The notes beneath the pieces were generated by a model. That model was not told where the DNA came from. It saw only the letters and a program-made list of their open reading frames with translations, and searched no databases. A DNA stretch of 64,000 nt from Pseudomonadota bacterium (GTDB lineage Bacteria > Desulfobacterota > Desulfobulbia > Desulfobulbales > Desulfocapsaceae). This document shows positions 57,839-64,000 of this stretch, piece after piece. Numbering within the stretch: position 1 is the first letter of the stretch; the number at the start of each line of letters is the position of its first letter. The position numbers and the translations under genes were made by a program. Location of the stretch: the NCBI GenBank assembly GCA_018821985.1, contig JAHJKP010000033.1, positions 51,244-115,243 of the forward strand, read 5' to 3'.

Positions 57839-59554
57839 TCATCCCGCCGGCAATTCAATCTTCAATGTTGTTCCCTCCGGACCACTCTTCGCTACCTGAA
57901 TCCGGCCCTTATGCTCCTGGATGATTCCATAACTGATGGAAAGCCCCAGACCGGTACCCTTGCCCACCTCTTTTGAGGTGATGAAGGGGTCAAAGATGGT
58001 CTTCTCTATGCCGGGGGGAATACCGCAGCCGTTGTCACTGATCAGGATGACAAGATGAGAAAGGTCTTCGCTCATTCCGGTGTGAATTGCTATCTCCGCC
58101 TGATAACCCTCTTTGTCTGCACATTTTTCCCGTTTCTCTACCACGGCATCCCTGGCATTTCCGAGCAGGTTGAGGAAGACCTGTTCCAGTTGGTTACCAT
58201 CCGCCTTGATCCTGGGCAGGTCCGGATCAAACTCTTTTTTGATCTGAATATTATGGAACTGCAGCTGTTCCCCGATCAGCAAAAAACAGTCGTCAATCAC
58301 CTGATTGATCTGCACCAACTTTTGTATCTGTCCTGGCTGGCGGGAGAAGGCGCGCAGATGGTTGATGATCTTCATCATCCGTGTGGTATTCCGATCACAC
58401 ATCTCCAAGGCATCGGCAATCTGTTCAGGGGTCAGGCTCTCTTGCCGCAGGCGTAGTCGCATCAGTTGATTATTGCTGCGTATGATCATGAGCGGTTGAT
58501 TGAGCTCATGAGCGATACCGGCGGCCAGTTCACCAATGGCGGCCAGTTTACCCGTCTGGATGAGCTGGGCCTCAAGCATTTTCTTCTCGGTGATGTCGTA
58601 AACCGTGCCGATCAACTGGAGTGATTGCCCTTTATGGTCCCGCAGGGCTCTGGCCTCGGTCAAGACCCAGCGCAACTCATTGTTGGGACGCCTGATCCGA
58701 TACTCGATCTGCTGTGAGTTGCAGTCGTTGGTCATTGTCTGCTCGATTGCGGCCCTGACCCGAGCCAGGTCATCGGGATGTACCATCTCCCAGAAAAGGT
58801 CCAGATTGGGCTGAACCTCTCCGGGAGCATAGCCGAAGATCCGGAATTGCTCGTCCGACCAATTGAGTGTTCCTTCCTGCACCTTATTTTCCCAGCTGCC
58901 CAGATGGGCGATCTCCTGGGCCTTGTTCAGAGCCCAGGAGGTTTGGCTCAGTTTTTCGGTACGCTGCTTGACCAGTTCCTCCAGGTGGGTGTTCATCAGG
59001 GCAAGCCTATTGCCCCGCGCCTCTTTCACATTCTCGTAGATGTTGAGGATAACAAACTGACTCAGCAGATAAAAAGTGAAGGTCAACATGTCGACATGGG
59101 TATATCCCGTTGCCACAACTGAACTGAAGTGGACAGTCAACAGAGAGGTAATGATCAGGAACATCCAGAACAGGGCCATGATCTGACCTTTCATAAAAAA
59201 AACGGCAACCAGGAAGAGAAAAAAGAGCGACAGACGGGTGGAATTATAGGGGGCCAGGAGATAGATGACGAAGAAAAAGACAAAAGACTGCCCCAGGAGC
59301 AGCGAAGCGATGAGGTTGACCCTCTGTTTATGGTGATGAAGATAAGAGAACATCATCATGTTCAGACCGACAAAACCAAAATCTATCGTGCCCAGAACGA
59401 CACTGTGCTGCCACCGGACAAAGCCCATTACAAAGGCTATGGCCGCAGTCAGAAGCAGGACGCTGTTGATAAACAGGAGTTTGTATTGTTCTTCAAGAGT
59501 ATCTTCATCTGCCGTAAAATCAATCAACAGCAATTTTTTAAGGATCTGTTTCAT
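57839..59554 (-). CDS. Membrane sensor histidine kinase with PAS domain
   Basis: The N-terminal 190 residues hold about six membrane helices (for example SVLLLTAAIAFVMGFVRW and LLLGQSFVFFFVIYLLA) with short loops. A PAS domain (about 200-320, AHLGSWENKVQEGTLNWSDE and PNNELRWVLTEARALRDHKG) precedes HisKA (ELAAGIAHELNQPLMIIRSN) and HATPase (LLGNARDAVVEKR, GTGLGLSISYGIIQEHKG). Length is 571 residues. No receiver is attached. A GGGGGAAA site precedes the ATG. The signal is unknown. Confidence 0.9.
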   Translation of the reverse strand: MKQILKKLLLIDFTADEDTLEEQYKLLFINSVLLLTAAIAFVMGFVRWQHSVVLGTIDFGFVGLNMMMFSYLHHHKQRVNLIASLLLGQSFVFFFVIYLLAPYNSTRLSLFFLFLVAVFFMKGQIMALFWMFLIITSLLTVHFSSVVATGYTHVDMLTFTFYLLSQFVILNIYENVKEARGNRLALMNTHLEELVKQRTEKLSQTSWALNKAQEIAHLGSWENKVQEGTLNWSDEQFRIFGYAPGEVQPNLDLFWEMVHPDDLARVRAAIEQTMTNDCNSQQIEYRIRRPNNELRWVLTEARALRDHKGQSLQLIGTVYDITEKKMLEAQLIQTGKLAAIGELAAGIAHELNQPLMIIRSNNQLMRLRLRQESLTPEQIADALEMCDRNTTRMMKIINHLRAFSRQPGQIQKLVQINQVIDDCFLLIGEQLQFHNIQIKKEFDPDLPRIKADGNQLEQVFLNLLGNARDAVVEKREKCADKEGYQAEIAIHTGMSEDLSHLVILISDNGCGIPPGIEKTIFDPFITSKEVGKGTGLGLSISYGIIQEHKGRIQVAKSGPEGTTLKIELPAG

Positions 59555-59733
59555 TTTTCCCCCGTGGGCAAACAGCGAACAAGAAACCGACGAATAATCA
59601 GTATCTTCTCGTTCATCTTGATTCCTTAATCTGAAAGGTGATTGCTGTTTGCTTTCCAGGCCGACGCTTTAGGGGCCACTTTCTCTTCTGACTGTCGTGT
59701 TTCTGCTCTTCAAGCAAGGGTGTTGCCGGCATC

Positions 59734-60930
59734 TCACTCAACAAAATCATTTTGTTGGTTATTTTTCACAGGCAACTCCACCACGAAGCGCGCACCTTCC
59801 CCTTGTTCCCGGTTTTCGGCCCAGATGCGACCCTGATGGTCCTTGATTATCCCCCGACTGACCGAAAGACCCAGGCCGGTGCCCGTCTCTGCATCCTTGG
59901 TGGAAAAGAACGGCTCCCAGATCATGTCCAGTTGTTGAGGATGAATCCCTGGCCCATTATCTTCCACGGTGCAGCGGATAAAGTCGTTTTCACGGCACAG
60001 GGTAATGGTCAATGTCCCCTTCTTCTTTTTGTCCATGGCGTCGGCGGCATTTTTAAAGAGATTAACGAAGACCTGCTCCATCTGCTGGCCATTGGCCATG
60101 ACCGGCTCCAGATCCGCAGCCACCTCCTTGTGTACGGTTACATGGTATTTCAGTTCGTTGTGACAGAGGGTAAGGGCGTTTTCGATACAGTCGTCCAGGG
60201 AGACAGGGGCCTTTCCCACCTGTCCCTGGCAGGAAAATTTGCGCATGGATTCCATGATGACGCGGATACGATTGGCACCCTCGGCTATCTTGACCGGAAC
60301 ATCCGCATCCTTCTCAATAAAAAGCTGCCAGGCATCACGCAGGGTCGCTTCGGAAGTCTCTGTGGAAGTCATCTGGCTCGTGAGTTTTTGTATGTCGCTA
60401 AGCAATACTTGGGCAAAGCAGATGATATAGAAAAGCGGGGTGTTAATCTCATGGGCAATGCCGGCTGCCAGGGTGCCGAGGGTGGAAAGCCGATCGGCAT
60501 GAACCAGTTGTTTGGCACGCTCTTCGGCCAGTTCCTCCATTCGGTCGCGGTGCGCCTTGAGGGCCAGATGGGTCTGGACCCGTGCCTGCAGCACGGCAGG
60601 GACAAAGGGCTTCACCAGATAATCAGCCGCCCCCAGGTCCAGCCCCCTGATCTCGACGGCTGAGTCATCCAGGGAGGTTATAAAGAGCACGGGGATATGG
60701 CAAGTGGCGCGGTCGGCCTTGATCCGGCGGCAGACCTCAAAGCCGTCCATTCCCGGCATCATCACATCCAGCAGTACCAGATCAACCTGCTCGCTACGAA
60801 GCATGATCAAGGCACTCTTCCCGTCATTTGCCAACAGGGTCTTGTAGCCTCGGGGCACCAGCAGTGCCTCTAAAAGAGACAGGTTATGCGCTTCGTCGTC
60901 CACACAGAGAATTACCGGTTGTTGATTCAT
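59734..60930 (-). CDS. Hybrid response regulator-histidine kinase (REC-HisKA-HATPase)
   Basis: The receiver domain (ILCVDDEAHNLSLLEALL; phosphoacceptor Asp in VDLVLLDVMMPGMDGFEVCR) is linked by a short helix (EELAEERAKQLVHADRLSTL) to HisKA (TLAAGIAHEINTPLFYIIC) and HATPase (NLFKNAADAMDKKKKGTLTI; GTGLGLSVSRGIIKDHQG). There is no membrane segment. Length is 398 residues. A GAGGAAAT site precedes the ATG. It lies between the stand-alone receiver and the PAS kinase, all on the minus strand. Confidence 0.92.
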   Translation of the reverse strand: MNQQPVILCVDDEAHNLSLLEALLVPRGYKTLLANDGKSALIMLRSEQVDLVLLDVMMPGMDGFEVCRRIKADRATCHIPVLFITSLDDSAVEIRGLDLGAADYLVKPFVPAVLQARVQTHLALKAHRDRMEELAEERAKQLVHADRLSTLGTLAAGIAHEINTPLFYIICFAQVLLSDIQKLTSQMTSTETSEATLRDAWQLFIEKDADVPVKIAEGANRIRVIMESMRKFSCQGQVGKAPVSLDDCIENALTLCHNELKYHVTVHKEVAADLEPVMANGQQMEQVFVNLFKNAADAMDKKKKGTLTITLCRENDFIRCTVEDNGPGIHPQQLDMIWEPFFSTKDAETGTGLGLSVSRGIIKDHQGRIWAENREQGEGARFVVELPVKNNQQNDFVE

Positions 60931-60996
60931 ATATTTATTTCCTCAAACGATTGGTTTACTGCCTTGGCCCAGCTCATGAATATTAACAGGGCCAGC

Positions 60997-61434
60997 TTAT
61001 TCACGGCTCTTGGACGCCGCTCTTTTTACGGCCCCTGAGCTTGCCTGCAAGGAAGGTGATTCTTGCTTCTCGCCCAGATATTTGCTGATTATTCCTGGCA
61101 ACTGCCGAATATCCAGGGGTTTGGCAAGATAGCCGTCAAACCCTGCCGCTAACAGGAGCTCCCTGTCACCACTCATGGCAAAGGAGGTGAGGGCGACAAT
61201 CTTCATGTCCTGCAGGTCAGGATCGTTACGCACTATCTTGATGGCAGTATAGCCGTCCATTACCGGCATCTGGATGTCCATGAAGGTCAGGTCCGGCTGG
61301 TGTTCCCGCGCCATGTGGACACCCTCTTCACCATTTAGGGCCGTGATAACAACATAGCCATAATATTGCAGAACATCCCGCATGAGAATCATGTTCTTCT
61401 CGTTGTCTTCCACGACTAATATTGTCTTAACCAT
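60997..61434 (-). CDS. Single-domain response regulator
   Basis: A receiver domain only: MVKTILVVEDNEKNMILMRD, the phosphoacceptor Asp in LTFMDIQMPVMDGYTAIKIV, and the conserved Lys in DGYLAKPLDIRQLPGII. The C-terminal tail is short and basic. ATG 61434 follows AGAGGGGGAGAAA and is preferred over an upstream start at 61488. The start lies inside the last 8 bases of the CHASE kinase gene, so the two are coupled and likely partners. Confidence 0.93.
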   Translation of the reverse strand: MVKTILVVEDNEKNMILMRDVLQYYGYVVITALNGEEGVHMAREHQPDLTFMDIQMPVMDGYTAIKIVRNDPDLQDMKIVALTSFAMSGDRELLLAAGFDGYLAKPLDIRQLPGIISKYLGEKQESPSLQASSGAVKRAASKSRE

Positions 61435-63457
61435 TTTCTCCCCCTCTGCTGTCGGGCAACCGGGCACCAGGCTCACCCATGGGATCAATTCTTCCCTGGT
61501 GAGCCTGGCCGATTTCAGTTGACTCTTGGGCCGCCTCTATTTGTACGGATTGCCTGGCGGGGATGGTGAAGATGAAGCTGCTGCCCTTACCCGCTTCGCT
61601 TTCCACCCAGATCTTGCCGCCGTGCAGTTTGACCAGCTTTTTGCTCAGGGCCAGGCCGAGGCCGGTACCCTCGTAATTTTTTGTATAAGGGGATTCAAGC
61701 TGGGCAAAGGCATGGAAGAGCTTTTTGATATCCTCCTGCCTGATACCGATCCCCGTATCCGTCACGCTGATCTTGAAAAAATCCCCCTCTCTTGCCGCAC
61801 GAAGCCGTACCGTGCCGCCATCCGGGGTGAACTTCACCGCATTGCTCAGGAGGTTGAAGAGGATCTGCTTGAGCTTTCTTTTGTCCGCCTCGATCTGGGT
61901 ATCAGTATCAGGCTCTATCTCAAGGGTAAGGCCCAGACCGTGTTTCATCGCCTTTTCCTTAAACATGGATAATGCGCCATTGAGCGCTTCTGGCAGGAGA
62001 AACGGTGACGGATCAAGCTCCATCTTGCCGGATTCAACCTTCGACAGATCGAGGATGTCATTGATCAGGGACAGCAGGTGCTTGCCGCTGGTGAGAATAT
62101 AGTTGACATATTCCTCTTGTTTTTCGTTGAGGTCGCCGGCCATCTGCTCCTGCAAAACGTTCGAGAAGCCAATGATGGAATTGAGAGGGGTGCGCAGCTC
62201 ATGGCTCATATTGGCGAGAAAATCGGACTTGGCCTTGTTGGCTGCTTCTGCGGCCTGGAGGACATGTTGCAGCTCCTCCTCTGCCCGCTTGCGCTCCTCG
62301 AATTTTTCACGTAATCCAGCATTGGCCCTTTCCAGCTCCAGGGACATACTGGCCAGGGTGACCGCCTGTCTGTACGAGCGGTTCAGCGACTTGACCATGC
62401 CGAACAACAGAAGGCTGATGGCCACGCCAAGCAAGAGGATGAGGTTGGTAAGGCCGGTCTCGATGTTTTTTTCGAAAGGTCGTGAAGAGTCAAAGGTCAG
62501 CAGCCAGCGATGGCCGCCATATTCGAGGATGGACTGGTGGCTGGCAAAATGGTGGCGATCCGGCTGCATGATCTTCCCTGCTGCGGCCTCGCAGCAATAG
62601 AGCAGGGTTTCTGAAAGCGGCTTGTCGCCATCGAAAATATGCAGCTCAACATGGCCCTCCGCCTTCTCGGCCAGAATACCCCGCATGAAATCATCCATGC
62701 GAAAAGCGGCATACACATATCCCCTCAAGGCCTTCCGACGATCTTCCGGGGTCTGCAGCGCTTCTCCTGTACGGTAAACCGGCAGGTACATGAGAAAGCC
62801 TGCCTGGACATCCTTGTCCGTTTCCTGAAGCAGGATGACCTTGCCGCTCATGGCGGCCAGACCGGTGTCCCGAGCCCTGGTCATGGCCTCGTTACGCATA
62901 GGCTCGCTGAACATGTCATAGCCGAAGGCCCGCTGATTTCGCCAATCAAAGGGCTCCACAAAGATGATTGAGGTGTATTCCGACCGCGTCCCCTCCGGTT
63001 TGATCGTGTAACGGGGAAAGCCCTCGGCCCGGATCTGCCGGAGGTGCTCCTCCTTTTCTGCCGGAAGGATTCGTCTGGTAAAACCAAGCCCTTGAATGCC
63101 CGGATAATATTGACTGATCTGCAAAGATGTTACATAGGCCCGCCATTGCGTGCGAGTAACATCGTCCGAGGCCATGAACAGGCCAGTGCCGCCCCGGAGC
63201 AGAGATTCATAGGACTTGAGGCGCTGGCTGATCGCTGTTTCTATGGTCTTGACCCGAAAGTCAAAACGGGCACGATTTCTCTTGGTCTTTTCGCCCTGAA
63301 CAATAAACCAGACGGTGCAGGTTATCAGCAGTGAGGCCATGAGGACCAGCCAGGGGCTCCATTTGCCCAAAAGACCAAGACGAAGGGTTGAAATCCTTTC
63401 AGTCGTCCGGCTGGAACTGTTTTCAGACCGTTCCGGTGTGTTTGTATCTTGCGGCAT
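61427..63457 (-). CDS. CHASE-domain sensor histidine kinase
   Basis: A membrane helix (WLVLMASLLITCTVWFIV, residues 35-55) starts an extracytoplasmic CHASE domain (about 60-320), with RTQWRAYVTSLQISQYYPGI and GLGFTRRILPAEKEEHLRQI as its signature. A second helix (LTNLILLLGVAISLLLFGMV) follows, then a coiled coil, HisKA (LANMSHELRTPLNSIIGFSN) and HATPase (LLSNAVKFTPDGGTVRL; GTGLGLALSKKLVKLHGG). Length is 676 residues. It overlaps the receiver gene by 8 bases and is nearest to cooS. The ligand cannot be told. Confidence 0.93.
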   Translation of the reverse strand: MPQDTNTPERSENSSSRTTERISTLRLGLLGKWSPWLVLMASLLITCTVWFIVQGEKTKRNRARFDFRVKTIETAISQRLKSYESLLRGGTGLFMASDDVTRTQWRAYVTSLQISQYYPGIQGLGFTRRILPAEKEEHLRQIRAEGFPRYTIKPEGTRSEYTSIIFVEPFDWRNQRAFGYDMFSEPMRNEAMTRARDTGLAAMSGKVILLQETDKDVQAGFLMYLPVYRTGEALQTPEDRRKALRGYVYAAFRMDDFMRGILAEKAEGHVELHIFDGDKPLSETLLYCCEAAAGKIMQPDRHHFASHQSILEYGGHRWLLTFDSSRPFEKNIETGLTNLILLLGVAISLLLFGMVKSLNRSYRQAVTLASMSLELERANAGLREKFEERKRAEEELQHVLQAAEAANKAKSDFLANMSHELRTPLNSIIGFSNVLQEQMAGDLNEKQEEYVNYILTSGKHLLSLINDILDLSKVESGKMELDPSPFLLPEALNGALSMFKEKAMKHGLGLTLEIEPDTDTQIEADKRKLKQILFNLLSNAVKFTPDGGTVRLRAAREGDFFKISVTDTGIGIRQEDIKKLFHAFAQLESPYTKNYEGTGLGLALSKKLVKLHGGKIWVESEAGKGSSFIFTIPARQSVQIEAAQESTEIGQAHQGRIDPMGEPGARLPDSRGGENG

Positions 63458-63558
63458 CAGTCGTTCTCCATTATTTCATGGATTCTTTTGAACGGTCAAG
63501 CGACACGGAGAGGAATCCAGAGCCCACTACCCCTCAACAGGCAAATCCCTTTGCTCCT

Positions 63559-63672
63559 TCAGCCCTTGAGCCGCTCGTAAATAGCGTCAAACTCCGCCGC
63601 GTTTTCCCGAAAGACCGCCAGCACCTGCGGATCCAGTTTCCTGCATACTTCCAGCGTCTCAAATGATCCCAT
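63559..63672 (-). CDS. Possible 37-aa protein just downstream of cooS
   Basis: ATG 63672 is 3 bases after the cooS stop (TAAATCATG), with a GGTGA in the cooS end as a possible ribosome site. The product reads MGSFETLEVCRKLDPQVLAV and FRENAAEFDAIYERLKG, which looks like two amphipathic helices. No family is recognised; it may be a real small protein coupled to cooS, a truncated longer gene, or chance. Confidence 0.4.
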   Translation of the reverse strand: MGSFETLEVCRKLDPQVLAVFRENAAEFDAIYERLKG

Positions 63673-63675
63673 GAT

Positions 63676-64000
63676 TTATTCACCAAGCCCCAAGGCCTTG
63701 CGTTTTTGCCTGATCCGCTTATCAATGAGATCAGCAGCCCTAAAGGGGTCCGGCTCAATACCAAAGCAGGCACCGAGGAGATGGTCGAGTCCTTCCAGGG
63801 CCAGATTAGTCACCACTGCCGATCCGGTAATATTGGGAGGATGACCGAGGTGGGTGTAAATTCCGGAGGCGACACAGTAGGTGCCTATGGCGGCGGCCTT
63901 CTCCGAATACCATTCCGGCGAGGAGCCGGCCAGGGGCAGGTCGGAAATATCCACACCCAGTTCATTGGCAAGGAGGGCTGCAAGCTGCAGGATTCGCGCA
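63676..64000 (-). CDS. cooS: Carbon monoxide dehydrogenase catalytic subunit CooS/AcsA, C-terminal fragment
   Basis: The 108 visible residues match the C-terminus of the Ni-Fe-S carbon monoxide dehydrogenase: LAGSSPEWYSEKAAAIGTYC and VASGIYTHLGHPPNITGSAV, then EPDPFRAADLIDKRIRQKRK. The frame is open to the right edge, so the metal-ligand cysteines lie outside the window. The enzyme oxidises CO to CO2 or reduces CO2 as part of the Wood-Ljungdahl pathway. A GTG at 63954 is inside the gene and is not the start. Downstream (minus strand) are a small frame and the kinase block. Confidence 0.85.
   Translation of the reverse strand, partial: ARILQLAALLANELGVDISDLPLAGSSPEWYSEKAAAIGTYCVASGIYTHLGHPPNITGSAVVTNLALEGLDHLLGACFGIEPDPFRAADLIDKRIRQKRKALGLGE

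Noticed and set aside
60997..61060. Sequence resembling the end of the two-hairpin repeat (TTTTTACGGCCCCTGAG)
   Set aside because: Only the last 15 or so bases match; the partner arms are absent, and the bases code for the C-terminal tail of the response regulator.

Overview
The window comes from a Gram-negative, strictly anaerobic bacterium, most probably a member of the Desulfobacterota (Desulfobulbales-like). Outer-membrane functions (Pal, Skp, LolA, Lgt, FadL, an autotransporter) show a diderm. A CooS fragment, a HdrC-ferredoxin / MvhD / MetV operon, a nine-haem cytochrome c, an FmdE protein and many radical SAM enzymes fit a sulfate- or sulfur-reducing deltaproteobacterial lineage. The assignment rests on gene content only. 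No tRNA, rRNA, CRISPR array, prophage or complete insertion sequence was seen.

Layout. 1-5.8 kb (+): the end of pal, skp, a DUF3786 Fe-S protein, a heptose-7-phosphate kinase, then yicC-remA-gmk-rlmB with start/stop overlaps, closed by a 20-bp hairpin. 6-15 kb (-): a CsgG-like lipoprotein, an S1-domain protein, then (in transcription order) murI-lolA-B12/radical SAM enzyme, and a metal-handling operon of CDF-NifX fusion, Mrp without CxxC, and a radical SAM enzyme. 15.4-19.3 kb (-): an autotransporter whose signal peptide lies in another frame, fpg and a phosphopantetheinyl transferase. 19.4-25.8 kb: cvpA, two rSAM/selenodomain-type transferases, a UPF0280 protein, then phosphomannomutase, manC and mtgA for envelope sugars and peptidoglycan. 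26-31 kb (-): a nonahaem cytochrome, a divergent MoeA, and the MetV/MvhD/HdrC-Fd operon.

31-41 kb holds hpt, mnmE, jag, yidC, yidD, rnpA and rpmH (the usual rpmH cluster, without a visible dnaA), then a methyltransferase, mnmG and lgt. 41-48.7 kb has a short LuxR-type regulator, an Nth-XthA fusion, an iron alcohol dehydrogenase, ygiQ and a D,D-carboxypeptidase. 49-52 kb is a fatty-acid unit (acyl-CoA ligase plus FadL). 52-54.6 kb is umuDC split by a palindromic insertion, then an FmdE gene. 54.9 kb is NhaD. 56.5-63.5 kb is a five-gene block of histidine kinases and response regulators directly downstream of the 3' end of cooS at the right edge.

The most interesting unexplained signals are these. 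An approximately 100-bp two-hairpin interspersed repeat occurs as three full copies and one half copy; one copy provides both the Shine-Dalgarno sequence and the start codon of mnmG. An approximately 160-bp palindromic element bounded by 12-bp direct repeats lies between umuD and umuC. The autotransporter signal peptide is out of frame with its passenger. There is an in-frame Nth-XthA repair fusion, an orphan RiPP-type radical SAM methyltransferase translationally coupled to lolA, and an Mrp paralog without its cluster cysteines beside a CDF-NifX fusion. Everything was read by eye; no database search was run.
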